A DNA stretch of 64,000 bases from Xenorhabdus poinarii G6 (GCF_000968175.1 NZ_FO704551.1:806001-870000); one strand, 5' to 3'; shown: positions 26,728-35,293, counted from the stretch's first letter. Notes: generated by a model from the sequence alone, not told the origin. Numbers and translations: made by a program.

Positions 26728-27900
26728 ATGGCACAAGATTATCATCACGGCGTCCGTGTACAGGAAATCAATGAAGGTACGCGCACCATCACTACTGTTA
26801 GCACGGCTATCGTAGGTATGGTTGGTACTGCTCCTGACGCAGACGAAAAAACATTTCCATTAAACACTCCAGTTCTGATCACTGACGTTATGAGCGCCAG
26901 TGGTAAGGCCGGGAAAAAAGGGACGCTGTCCGCATCACTGAAAGCAATCGCAGCTCAGGCTCAGCCGGTGACGGTTGTTGTCCGTGTGGCTGAGGGCGAA
27001 TTGGAAGAAGAAACCATTTCTAACCTCATCGGTGGTGTCACCAATGAAGGTAAGAAAACCGGTATGCAGGCACTGCTAGCAGCGCAAAGCCAACTCGGTG
27101 TTAAGCCGCGTATTTTGGCTATTCCCGGTCTGGATTCAAAGCCTGTCGCTGTTGAACTGGCAAGCATTGCTCAGAAACTGAAAGCAATGGCTTATGTCAG
27201 CGCTTATGGCTGCAAAAACATTTCTGAAGTGATCAAGTATCGTGACAACTTCAATCAGCGTGAGCTGATGCTGATTTGGCCGGATTTCCTGAGTTGGGAT
27301 ACCGTGACCAGTAGCGAAGATATCGCTTTTGCAACTGCTCGTGCTCTGGGTCTGCGCGCTAAGATCGACGAAGAGACAGGTTGGCACAAAACGCTGTCCA
27401 ACGTGGGCGTCAATGGTGTGACGGGTCTGTCTGCCGATGTGTTCTGGGATCTGCAAGATACCGCGACTGACGCTGATCTGCTGAACAAAAGTGGTGTCAC
27501 TACATTGATCCGCAAAAATGGTTTCCGTTTCTGGGGTTCACGCACTTGTGCTGATGATCCACTGTTCCAGTTTGAAAGCTACACCCGTACCGCTCAGGTT
27601 TTGGCTGACACCATGGCGGAATCACATATGTGGGCTATCGATAAGCCGCTGACGCCATCACTGGTGCGCGACATTATCGAAGGGATCAATGCTAAGTTTC
27701 GCGAACTGAAAGCCGGTGGTTACATCATTGATGGTCGTTGCTGGTATGACGACAAGTCTAATGATAAGGACACCCTGAAAGCCGGCAAACTGACCATCGA
27801 TTATGACTATACACCTGTACCACCACTGGAAAACATGATGTTACGCCAGCGCATTACAGATAGTTATCTGATGGATTTCGCGAAAAGTATCAATCAATAA
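26728..27900 (+). CDS. FI: Contractile tail sheath (P2 gpFI-like)
   Basis: 390 residues, the normal size for a P2 sheath. Opening [20 protein letters not shown] is diagnostic. The variable middle has [14 protein letters not shown], and the conserved C-terminal domain [14 protein letters not shown] and [19 protein letters not shown] provides the inter-subunit strands. Hexameric rings stack around the tube and contract to drive the spike. ATG 26728 has AGGAG nine bases upstream. Confidence 0.97.
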   Translation: MAQDYHHGVRVQEINEGTRTITTVSTAIVGMVGTAPDADEKTFPLNTPVLITDVMSASGKAGKKGTLSASLKAIAAQAQPVTVVVRVAEGELEEETISNLIGGVTNEGKKTGMQALLAAQSQLGVKPRILAIPGLDSKPVAVELASIAQKLKAMAYVSAYGCKNISEVIKYRDNFNQRELMLIWPDFLSWDTVTSSEDIAFATARALGLRAKIDEETGWHKTLSNVGVNGVTGLSADVFWDLQDTATDADLLNKSGVTTLIRKNGFRFWGSRTCADDPLFQFESYTRTAQVLADTMAESHMWAIDKPLTPSLVRDIIEGINAKFRELKAGGYIIDGRCWYDDKSNDKDTLKAGKLTIDYDYTPVPPLENMMLRQRITDSYLMDFAKSINQ

Positions 27901-27911
27901 GGGGCTAACTG

Positions 27912-28430
27912 ATGGCATTACCTCGCAAACTTAAGTACCTGAATTTGTTCAATGATGGCAACAATTATCAGGGGATCGTGGAAGAACTGACGCTTCCTAA
28001 GTTAAGCCGCAAATTGGAAGCTTATCGTGGTGCGGGCATGAACGGCAGTGCCATGGTGGATATGGGGCTGGATGAAGGTGCATTGGATGCTGAATTCACG
28101 CTGGGCGGTGTCGAGGCTCAACTGTACAAACAGTGGGGTATCGCACAAGCGGATGGCGTTATGTTGCGCTTTGCCGGCTCTTTCGTGCGCGAAGACACTG
28201 GCGATGTGGTTGCCGTTGAAGTTGTGATGCGTGGCCGCTTCCAGGAGTTCGATCACGGTACTTATAAACAAGGTGATAACACTCAAACCAAAATCACGGC
28301 CAAAAACACTTATTTCAAACTGACATGGGATGGCGAAGAACTGATTGAAATCGACACCATCAATATGGTTGAGAAAGTGGGGGGCTTCGATCGTCTGGCG
28401 CAGCATCGCCGCGCTATCGGTCTTTTTTAA
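27912..28430 (+). CDS. FII: Tail tube protein (P2 gpFII-like)
   Basis: 172 residues, typical length. Starts ALPRKLKYLNLFNDGNNYQG and contains the conserved LTLPKLSRKLEAYRGAGM and YKQWGIAQADG. Forms the inner tube through which tailocins depolarise the target membrane. Separated from FI by 11 bases. Confidence 0.97.
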   Translation: MALPRKLKYLNLFNDGNNYQGIVEELTLPKLSRKLEAYRGAGMNGSAMVDMGLDEGALDAEFTLGGVEAQLYKQWGIAQADGVMLRFAGSFVREDTGDVVAVEVVMRGRFQEFDHGTYKQGDNTQTKITAKNTYFKLTWDGEELIEIDTINMVEKVGGFDRLAQHRRAIGLF

Positions 28431-28536
28431 TCGCTTTTTTTAGTCATTTGCTTTTTTAAAACTTATTTCCTGTCTCATGAGAGAAAAAAACATCGCGGTT
28501 GAGACAGGTTTTTCATCGGATAAACAAGGTTGAACC

Positions 28537-28854
28537 ATGACAGAAACACTGAACACGCAAAATGACGATCTGCGCACTATTGAACTGGAAGCACCATTGA
28601 CGCGGGCTAACGGCGAAATCACAGAAGTGGTGGTACGCAAACCGAATAGTGGCGCATTGCGCGGTGCACGTTTACAGGCACTGCTGGAAATGGATGTGGA
28701 TTCTATGCTGCTTGTCCTGCCGCGTGTGACCACGCCTGCATTGACCAAAAATGACCTGATAATGATGTCACCTGGTGATCTGATTAATCTCAGTGTGGAG
28801 GTGGTCAATTTTTTGTTGCCGAAGTCGGTCAAGTCCGATTCCCAGAACGATTAA
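28537..28854 (+). CDS. E: P2 gpE-like tail chaperone, unshifted product
   Basis: 105 residues of the tail assembly chaperone family, including RKPNSGALRGARLQALLEMD and LSVEVVNFLLPKS. It is expressed in two forms; the short form ends at TAA 28852-28854. Acts with the shifted form and tape measure T during tube assembly and is not found in the particle in related phages. Confidence 0.93.
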   Translation: MTETLNTQNDDLRTIELEAPLTRANGEITEVVVRKPNSGALRGARLQALLEMDVDSMLLVLPRVTTPALTKNDLIMMSPGDLINLSVEVVNFLLPKSVKSDSQND

Positions 28855-28988
28855 CGGTTGATGAATTGGTGGCCGATATCGCCACCGTTTTTCACTGGTC
28901 ACCGACAGTAACTGATGAAATGTTATTGTCGGAATTATTGGACTGGCGGCATCGAGCCATTTTAAGAAGTGGTGCAGAAAATGAGTAA
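28537..28988 (+). CDS. gpE+E' frameshift fusion (tail chaperone)
   Basis: A -1 shift at the slippery T-TTT-TTG (28809-28815) joins gpE to the frame that runs on through VAEVGQVRFPERLTVDELVAD and DIATVFHWSPTVT, LLSELLDWRHRAI to TAA 28986-28988, about 150 residues in total. The extension has the composition and motif order of P2 gpE'. It overlaps the start of T, as in P2. Confidence 0.85.
28809..28815 (+). promoter_or_regulatory. -1 ribosomal frameshift heptamer
   Basis: The heptamer T TTT TTG is placed exactly in the X-XXY-YYZ register of gene E (codons AAT TTT TTG). This is the site class used in lambda-like and P2-like tail chaperone genes. Confidence 0.85.
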
Positions 28989-31710
28989 TATACAGTCGCA
29001 GCTAGATAAGGTACTGAGTACCGTTAGTAAACTGACTAATTCCCTTAAATCTTTTCAACAGCATCAAAAGAAGCTGGTAGGTTCGGTTGATAAACTTCAT
29101 AACCAGTGCAAAAAATTCAATAAAACCGTTGAGAGTTTAAGGCCGATTGTGAGTTATGCGCAGGAAACTGCGCATATACGCACCGATCTGAAAGCTTATA
29201 ATCAATCAATTAAACAATCTTTCTCTGCGCGGCAAAATACATCAAAAGTAATGCAGGTGAGTGCCGCTAGTCAATCAACCCATCTTGTTAAAACAACTCG
29301 GATTACCAAACAGGAAAATTCATCCAGTAAACAAAATGAATTTAATCTTGGCATCACAGGGAACATGACTAACAATTTTTCATTGTTAGATAAATTGGTG
29401 ATTAATATCAATCCTAAGATAACGATCTTATTTGGCATTCTGAATAAAATTAATGCAGTTTTGCAATTAACGACGGGTTCAGTCAAAGTCGTATTTCAGA
29501 TGCTGGTTGGTCATATCCAAATTTTCAGTAGTATAGGCATAAAAGCGTTTGCATCTCTAAGGGGCAGTTTAAATATATTTTCACAACTAGGTGTTCAGGC
29601 ATTTGTTGAATTAAGGGCGAATCTAAGCTTCTTTTCTCAATTAGGGATTCAGGTGTTTGCTGCATTAAGCGCTGGTCTAAACTTTTTTGCCCAACTGGGC
29701 GTGCTGGCATTTGTTGAGTTAAGAACCAGTTTGAACTTTTTTGCACAAATAGGCATTCAGGCAATAGACAAATTAAAATCCACCCTGGACGCATTTGTCC
29801 AGTTGGGTGTGCAGGCTTTGAATAAGCTAACATCCCCTCTGGATACCTTTGCTCGGTTGGGTACGGAGGTGGTGGACAAATTAAAATCCACCCTGGATGC
29901 ATTTGTGCAGTTGGGGGTTCAAGCGCTGAATAAGCTGACGTCCCCTCTGGATACCTTTGCCCGGTTGGGTACGGAGGTGGTGGACAAATTAAAATCCACC
30001 CTGGATGCATTTGTGCAGTTGGGGGTTCAAGCGCTGAATAAGCTGACGTCCCCTTTGGATACCTTTGCCCGGTTGGGTACGGAGGTGGTGGACAAATTAA
30101 AATCCACCCTGGATGCATTTGTGCAGTTGGGTGTGCAGGCGCTGAATAAGTTAACATCCCCTTTGGAGGTCTTTGCCCGGTTGGGTACGGAGGCGGTGGA
30201 CAAATTAAAATCCACCCTGGATGCATTTGTGCAGTTGGGTGTTAAGGCGCTGAATAAACTCACTGCGCCTTTGGATGTCTTTACGAAAATTGGCGCTCAG
30301 GCCTTAGAAGATTTAAGAGCCAATATAAATAAATTTGCGAAAATAGGTATTCAGGCACTGGAAAATTTAAACATGGGTTTGAAGGCATTCGCGCAGTTAG
30401 GCACTAAAGCGTTAGAAGTACTCAGCGCGGCCATGGAATTTTTTGGTAAAACCGGAGGTCAGGTTTTTGGCTCAATGAATAAAGGGGCTGATTTATTATC
30501 CAGTAAAGGAGGTAAAGATACATTTGGAAACCAAAGAAAGGGTTTAAGCATATTAGGGAATATTGGCCAAAAAGTTTTTGGTGTGTTGGGTCGTGGAATT
30601 AATATTCTGGCCAGTGTTGGTGTAAAAAGTTTATCTTTTTTAAGCAGTGCTTTTAGTGTATTAGGTCGGGCAATGATATTTGTTGGCCGGGCTATGATGG
30701 CAAATCCAATTCTTGCCATTATGGGTATTATCGCAATGGCTGCTGTGTATATCTGGCAGAATTGGGAATCATTAGGGCCAAAATTTACTGCTTTGTGGGA
30801 AAATGTTAAAAATATCTTTAGTCATGCATGGGAAGGAATTAAAAACCTTGCCAGTACGGCATGGGAAGGTCTTAAAAATTATTTCATGAGTGGCGGCTTA
30901 ATCGGTGTTATATCCCAAAACTGGGAGATGATTAAACAAAGTGCCTCAGAAGTCTGGGAAATGATTAAAACGACCATCAGTGGTGCCTGGGAATCTGTTA
31001 AACAGAATACCGCTGAAATTTGGGAGAGTGTTAAAAAATCTGTTTCAGACCGATGGGATGAAATTGTTAATGATGTTGAAGCGATTCCAGAAAAATTAAA
31101 AGCGGCTGGATCAGCCATGATCGACAGTTTATTAACGGGGATCCAAGAAAAATGGACAGCGTTAAAAAATAATATTTCCGCTATTACTGACCTTTTCACA
31201 TCGTGGTGGTCAGGTAATGATAAAAAAGAAGTTGTTATAAAAACATCATCGGAAATCACCAAAAGCGCAACCAGTGAAAAAACGAAGCAGATTGGGCTAT
31301 ACGATACAGGCGGTGTTATTTCAGCTGGAGAATTTGGCATTGTCGGTGAGCGTGGTCCTGAAATGGTGAGTGGCTCGGCAAATATTATCAGTCGGAAAAA
31401 TACGGCGAAATATGCTGCTCTGGGGGTTGCTGTCAGTGCAATGTCTTTACCTGTTGCGGCACAAGATGTACCACTGCATCCGCAAAGTTTACCTATTCAC
31501 ACCTATGAGGCGGTTCAAGCTAAGAGGGAACGCAGCTTACCACCACAATATGGTAGCGCGCCGCAATATAACATTTATGTCTACGGTGCCCAAGGGCAAT
31601 CCGCTCAGGATATTGCTCGTGTGGTCAGACAGGAACTGGAACAACGAGAACGTATGCACCAGGCGCGTATGCGTAGCTCACTTTCTGACAGAGGAGATGA
31701 TTTCTCATGA
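28981..31710 (+). CDS. T: Tape measure protein (P2 gpT-like) with an 18-residue repeat array
   Basis: 909 residues from ATG 28981, which overlaps the E' end; an upstream in-frame GTG pair is less likely. The N-terminus is coiled coil. Residues ~175-498 are 18 tandem 18-residue repeats. A Gly/Ala-rich hydrophobic zone with probable membrane segments (about 560-590, MMANPILAIMGIIAMAAVY) follows, then Trp-rich helices (WENVKNIF, WEGIKNL, WEMIKTTISGAWESVK). The C-terminus has GVISAGEFGIVGERGPEMVSG, common in tape measures. The protein sets tube length and is ejected into the target. It is longer than P2 gpT (815), consistent with repeat growth. Confidence 0.94.
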   Translation: MSNIQSQLDKVLSTVSKLTNSLKSFQQHQKKLVGSVDKLHNQCKKFNKTVESLRPIVSYAQETAHIRTDLKAYNQSIKQSFSARQNTSKVMQVSAASQSTHLVKTTRITKQENSSSKQNEFNLGITGNMTNNFSLLDKLVININPKITILFGILNKINAVLQLTTGSVKVVFQMLVGHIQIFSSIGIKAFASLRGSLNIFSQLGVQAFVELRANLSFFSQLGIQVFAALSAGLNFFAQLGVLAFVELRTSLNFFAQIGIQAIDKLKSTLDAFVQLGVQALNKLTSPLDTFARLGTEVVDKLKSTLDAFVQLGVQALNKLTSPLDTFARLGTEVVDKLKSTLDAFVQLGVQALNKLTSPLDTFARLGTEVVDKLKSTLDAFVQLGVQALNKLTSPLEVFARLGTEAVDKLKSTLDAFVQLGVKALNKLTAPLDVFTKIGAQALEDLRANINKFAKIGIQALENLNMGLKAFAQLGTKALEVLSAAMEFFGKTGGQVFGSMNKGADLLSSKGGKDTFGNQRKGLSILGNIGQKVFGVLGRGINILASVGVKSLSFLSSAFSVLGRAMIFVGRAMMANPILAIMGIIAMAAVYIWQNWESLGPKFTALWENVKNIFSHAWEGIKNLASTAWEGLKNYFMSGGLIGVISQNWEMIKQSASEVWEMIKTTISGAWESVKQNTAEIWESVKKSVSDRWDEIVNDVEAIPEKLKAAGSAMIDSLLTGIQEKWTALKNNISAITDLFTSWWSGNDKKEVVIKTSSEITKSATSEKTKQIGLYDTGGVISAGEFGIVGERGPEMVSGSANIISRKNTAKYAALGVAVSAMSLPVAAQDVPLHPQSLPIHTYEAVQAKRERSLPPQYGSAPQYNIYVYGAQGQSAQDIARVVRQELEQRERMHQARMRSSLSDRGDDFS
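29503..30474 (+). repeat. 18 x 54-bp in-frame tandem repeat within gene T
   Basis: 972 bases encode exactly 18 units of 18 residues with the pattern L-x3-L-x2-F-x2-(L/I)-G-x2-(A/V)-(L/F/V)-x2. The middle units form a higher-order 108-bp (36-residue) repeat, alternating LKSTLDAFVQLGVQALNK and LTSPLDTFARLGTEVVDK. Nucleotide identity between about 29767 and 30255 is near complete, so these were duplicated recently. Outer units are diverged, giving an old array with a fresh core. Confidence 0.93.
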
Positions 31711-32213
31711 TGGCTGCACTTGGTTTATTTGTTTTTATGTTGAAAACAACGCCATATCAGACTTTTCAGTATAAACAGAGTTGGCGACATGCTTTCAACA
31801 GCCGTGTGGGCGCGCGGCCTGCATGGCAATTTATTGGTTCGGATAACGATACGATCACGCTATCAGGTGAGCTTTACCCTGAACTGACGGGCGGATCGCT
31901 TTCCCTGACAGTACTGACATTCATGGCGGACAGTGGCAAAGCGTGGTCTTTTATTGATGGTCGGGGGATGATTTATGGCATGTTCGTGATCGAAAGCATT
32001 GATGAGACAAAGACGGAATTTATGTCAGGTGGTGCTGCCCGAAAAATCAGTTTTACGCTGACCTTGCGGCGGGTTGATAACAATCTGTTTGAAATGTTAG
32101 GAGATTTGCAGACGCAACTTTCTGATATTAAAAACGATTTGCCTAATTGGTCGAAGAAACTTTCTGATTTCAAAGAGGAGGTTGTTGATAGCGTCAAAGG
32201 AGTATTTTCATGA
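31707..32213 (+). CDS. U: P2 gpU-like tail terminator/connector protein
   Basis: 168 residues: MMAALGLFVFMLKTTPYQTF at the start, GELYPELTGGSLSLTVLTFM near residue 54 and RGMIYGMFVIESI near 87 match gpU. The ATG overlaps the T stop; a second ATG follows immediately (31710). GAGGAGA lies ten bases upstream. The Ser/Lys-rich C-terminal helix is typical. Confidence 0.95.
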   Translation: MMAALGLFVFMLKTTPYQTFQYKQSWRHAFNSRVGARPAWQFIGSDNDTITLSGELYPELTGGSLSLTVLTFMADSGKAWSFIDGRGMIYGMFVIESIDETKTEFMSGGAARKISFTLTLRRVDNNLFEMLGDLQTQLSDIKNDLPNWSKKLSDFKEEVVDSVKGVFS

Positions 32214-33667
32214 GCGATTTTGAAAAATGGCTACCGAGCACGGATTGGATTCCCCAATTTGACTTGGTGACTGGAAAAAACAGTCAACCCACTTTTAGTT
32301 TGGAAATCAATAATACGGATATCAGTGGAAAGATCCAAGCACGGTTGATGTCGTTAACGCTGACGGATAATCGTGGTCTGGAATCAGACCAACTTGATAT
32401 TGAATTGAATGATGCAGATGGCATGCTGAAATTACCTCTCAGAGGCGATATTCTCACATTGGGACTGGGGTGGCATGGCCACTCCTTAACGCCAAAGGGA
32501 ACGTTTGTTGTTGATGAAATCGAGCACACTGGCGCGCCCGATCGGTTGACGATTCGTGCTCGAAGTGCGGATTTTCGTGGTGATCTGAATGTGAAACGCG
32601 AGATCTCCTACCATAAACAGACGCTAGAAAACATTGTGAGTACGGTTGCTGCGAGAAATAAATTGCAATTTAAAATCAGTGATGAACTGAAAAATATCAC
32701 TATGCACATCGATCAGACGAATGAATCTGATGTGAGCTTCCTGACTCGTATCGCAAAGCAGGAAGGGGCAGTGGTGTCTGTCAAAAATGGTGAGTTGTTG
32801 TTTATTCGGCAAGGACAAAATAAAACGGCGAGTGGTCAGGCTATTCAACGGGTGACGATCACGCGTGAATCAGGGGATAGCCATCGGTTTTCCCTGTCTG
32901 ATCGTGAAGCTTATACGGGGGTTGTTGCTCAGTGGCAGGATACGCGCACCGCGACTAAACAGACAGTTAAATTGAGTCGGGTTGAATCAAAGAGCGGAGA
33001 AGCTGAAATTGTCGTTGAATATCACAGTGGCGAAAAAAAATCCTTAGGCAAGGATGTTCCTCAAAAAAGTTCGCGTTCTTCTCCGAATCCAAACGTGAAA
33101 GCGCCAGCCACGAAAAAAACGTTTTTACTCTTTAAAAAGGAAAAAGATCAAAAAAATGAGCCGGCTCGTGGTGTGAACCTGGCTAAGCCGGTAAAGACCG
33201 ATTACCTTGAAAAAGGGCAAAAGGAACGTGAACGAAAAAACGACCATAACGGACATATTGATATCAAGGGAAGCCTGTCTGCTAAAGAACACAAGGAGAC
33301 CACGACTGAATCTCACCAAACGACAACGGCACAGCAAGAATCTGGCCATTACCTGGCAGGATCGCAGGAGAATGTTCTGACGCTTTCCCGCATTTATGCT
33401 AACAAGGAAAATGCGGAACGTGCCGCCAAAGCTGCCTGGGAAACAATACAGCGAGGGGCTGCACAATTCTCGATCACCCTGGCGAAAGGACGTGCTGACA
33501 TTTATCCTGAAACACCCATTCAGTTAAAGGGGTTTAAACCGGAGATTGATGGAACGAATTGGACGATAGTTAAAGTGACGCATAACCTGAATGACAGTGG
33601 TTTCACGACATCACTGGATCTTGAAATTAAAATTGATGATATCGAAATCAAAACTAATGCGGGTTAG
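32210..33667 (+). CDS. D: P2 gpD-like baseplate hub protein
   Basis: 485 residues. The hub connects spike and tube. PTFSLEINNTDISGKIQARL and LTDNRGLESDQLDIELNDADG near residue 50 and VDEIEHTGAPDRLTIRARSADF near 103 are family-specific. A long Lys-rich low-complexity insert (about residues 270-375, with many Lys, Glu, Thr and His) makes it larger than P2 gpD (387). Conserved sequence resumes at VLTLSRIYANKENAERAAKAAW. Overlaps U by four bases. Confidence 0.95.
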   Translation: MSDFEKWLPSTDWIPQFDLVTGKNSQPTFSLEINNTDISGKIQARLMSLTLTDNRGLESDQLDIELNDADGMLKLPLRGDILTLGLGWHGHSLTPKGTFVVDEIEHTGAPDRLTIRARSADFRGDLNVKREISYHKQTLENIVSTVAARNKLQFKISDELKNITMHIDQTNESDVSFLTRIAKQEGAVVSVKNGELLFIRQGQNKTASGQAIQRVTITRESGDSHRFSLSDREAYTGVVAQWQDTRTATKQTVKLSRVESKSGEAEIVVEYHSGEKKSLGKDVPQKSSRSSPNPNVKAPATKKTFLLFKKEKDQKNEPARGVNLAKPVKTDYLEKGQKERERKNDHNGHIDIKGSLSAKEHKETTTESHQTTTAQQESGHYLAGSQENVLTLSRIYANKENAERAAKAAWETIQRGAAQFSITLAKGRADIYPETPIQLKGFKPEIDGTNWTIVKVTHNLNDSGFTTSLDLEIKIDDIEIKTNAG

Positions 33668-33696
33668 ACCAAAATGGAGAGCTAAAATAAATGCTT

Positions 33697-33713
33697 GATC
33701 TCAATATGAGATC
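33697..33713. promoter_or_regulatory. putative CI operator at the ogr promoter
   Basis: GATCTC-AATAT-GAGATC, the same core and 5-base spacing as the palindrome upstream of cI. It lies 55-71 bases before the ogr start. In phage 186, CI represses the promoter of the ogr homologue B, so a CI site here is expected. Confidence 0.65.
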
Positions 33714-33719
33714 TTTGGT

Positions 33720-33769
33720 ATATTGTTCACCAGACGAGATGGTGTTATTTTAAGAAAGGTGAACAATAT
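33720..33769 (+). promoter_or_regulatory. perfect inverted repeat covering the ogr start codon
   Basis: Arms ATATTGTTCACC (33720-33731) and GGTGAACAATAT (33758-33769) are exact complements with 26 bases between them. The right arm contains the 3' part of the ribosome site and AT of the start codon. As RNA it could mask translation; as DNA it could be an activator or autoregulation site. Confidence 0.6.
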
Positions 33770-34004
33770 GATTAAGTGTCCTCTGTGTGGTCAGTCAGCG
33801 CATACGCGTAGTAGTTTTGAGCATTCAAGCCAAACAAAGGAGCGCTATAACCAATGTCAGAATATCAATTGCGGCGCAACGTTCGTCAGCCATGAAACCT
33901 TTGTCCGTTTCATTTCAAAGCCGGGTGAAGTCCAGAATGTTACGCCTCATCCAAAGGCAAAAAGCAAGAGACAACTTCGCCAGAAAGCGGCTGCGGCACA
34001 ATAA
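33768..34004 (+). CDS. ogr: Late-gene activator Ogr/Delta (zinc finger)
   Basis: 78 residues from ATG 33768 with AAAGGTG upstream. Ogr family: a single C4 zinc site in MIKCPLCGQSAHTRS and QCQNINCGATFVSHE (Cys4, Cys7, and the CQNINC pair), followed by SKPGEVQNVTPHP, almost identical to P2 Ogr in that part. The C-terminal ~12 residues are basic. It activates late promoters carrying TGT-N12-ACA, found here before V and FI. Confidence 0.94.
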   Translation: MIKCPLCGQSAHTRSSFEHSSQTKERYNQCQNINCGATFVSHETFVRFISKPGEVQNVTPHPKAKSKRQLRQKAAAAQ

Positions 34005-34031
34005 ATAACGAAAAACAGTGCGCCGGTTTTT

Positions 34032-34055
34032 GCCACCGTTATGGTGGCTTTTTTG
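34032..34055 (+). terminator. rho-independent terminator after ogr
   Basis: GCCACC-GTTAT-GGTGGC followed by six T. Marks the right end of the phage-derived block. Confidence 0.85.
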
Positions 34056-34144
34056 TGGGTGTGACATTGAATGGAGTTCTCTTATCGAGAACTTTATTGA
34101 CGCCTACTTGTCAATAAAGTAAGCGTCAACAGCATTTAATGAGG

Positions 34145-34369
34145 TTATTTATGGGTCAGCGTTTCTTCCTGCAAAATCCGTTGCATTTCATCTTTGATGT
34201 GTAGTTTTTCTTTTTTCAGGCGTACAACTTTATCGCTATAACCGGCTCCGTTTGGGCCTTCAAGCTGAGCGATTTCGTGGTCGAGCCGACTATGTTTTTC
34301 AAACAGGGATTGGAAACGGGGGTGAGATGCTTTCAGGTTGGATACTAAATCACGATATTCTGGGAACAT
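34145..34369 (-). CDS. DUF465 (YdcH-like) small coiled-coil protein
   Basis: 74 residues: FPEYRDLVSNLKASHPRFQSL, then FEKHSRLDHEIAQLE and VVRLKKEKLHIKDEM. This is the DUF465 family of short helical-hairpin proteins of unknown function common in enterobacteria. AGGAGG lies just upstream of the ATG. It is the first ordinary chromosomal gene right of the prophage remnant. Confidence 0.88.
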   Translation of the reverse strand: MFPEYRDLVSNLKASHPRFQSLFEKHSRLDHEIAQLEGPNGAGYSDKVVRLKKEKLHIKDEMQRILQEETLTHK

Positions 34370-34637
34370 GAAACCTCCTATACGAAATTTACTACCACAC
34401 TTAATGAGTGTAGCAGTTCATTGTAATGTCAGATTTGAGAGATATCACATAAAAAATAACTGGTAATACCTGTTTTTAATACGGTTAATTAATAAAATTG
34501 AATATTTATTGTCAGTAGTTTTCTTTAATCTTATTCAATGATGATAAAAATCAGTACGTTGTCAAAAAAACATAATTTACCTCAGTGTTTTTATTGTTAA
34601 TATTCAGTCTCCTTTTAAACTTATTCCGAGGTGATAT

Positions 34638-35114
34638 ATGAAAAAATATTTATTTCCTTTAGCCGCGTTAATGGTATCGACATCGGTTTTTGCAGATAAA
34701 AAAATTGAAGATATAGCCCCTTATCCTGAGGCACCTGCGGATATGGCGCTTAACGTTATTACGTTGCCTCAACAAAAAGATGAAAACAACTACCTGGTTG
34801 AATTGATGATTGGCAAGGACATGAAAGTGGATTGTAACCACCACTGGTTTGGCGGTGATTTGCAGACAAAAACGCTGGAAGGGTGGGGATATGACTATCA
34901 TGTACTAGAGAATATCAGTGGCCCGGCCTCAACAAAAATGGCCTGTCCGGGACAACAGGAAACAGTCCGTTTTGTTCAGGTTCAATTAGGGAAAGAAGCG
35001 CTGGTTCGCTATAACAGTAAATTACCGATTGTGGTCTATACACCAACATCGATGACCGTCAAATACCGTATTTGGCAGGCGTCGGATGAGGTAAAGGAAG
35101 CTGTCGTTCAATAA
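34638..35114 (+). CDS. eco: Ecotin, periplasmic serine protease inhibitor, with Lys at P1
   Basis: 158 residues with a signal peptide (1-19, ending SVFA). The ecotin fold is clear: IAPYPEAPADM, VELMIGKDMKVDCNHHW, LEGWGYDYHVLE, and the C-terminal dimer strand YNSKLPIVVYTPTSMTVKYRIW. Cys66 and Cys103 form the disulfide that holds the reactive loop. The loop reads GPASTKMAC, so the P1 residue is Lys100 where E. coli ecotin has Met. Lys at P1 favours trypsin-like proteases. Acts as a homodimer that clamps two proteases. Confidence 0.95.
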   Translation: MKKYLFPLAALMVSTSVFADKKIEDIAPYPEAPADMALNVITLPQQKDENNYLVELMIGKDMKVDCNHHWFGGDLQTKTLEGWGYDYHVLENISGPASTKMACPGQQETVRFVQVQLGKEALVRYNSKLPIVVYTPTSMTVKYRIWQASDEVKEAVVQ

Positions 35115-35293
35115 TTGATTGATTAAGCCAATCAACAACCTGAGTTTTTGTATTAAGCTCAGGTTGTTCTATTTAATCCCGTCAATGGTCAATTTTTATA
35201 TGTGATCTTAACAAACAAATAAATATAATTAATAGTGCGTTACTGGCATATGCCAGTAACGCACTAACTTAAAATAACAGTATTTCTATTTAT

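Noticed and set aside
29525..30226. Long minus-strand open frame with Pro/Tyr-rich repeats (HPGWILICPPPPYPTGQ)
   Set aside because: It is the antisense of the tape measure repeat array; the repeat makes sense only in the gene T frame and there is no start signal.
29767..30255. CRISPR-like look of regular near-identical repeats
   Set aside because: The repeats are contiguous, in frame and coding, with no unique spacers and no cas genes.
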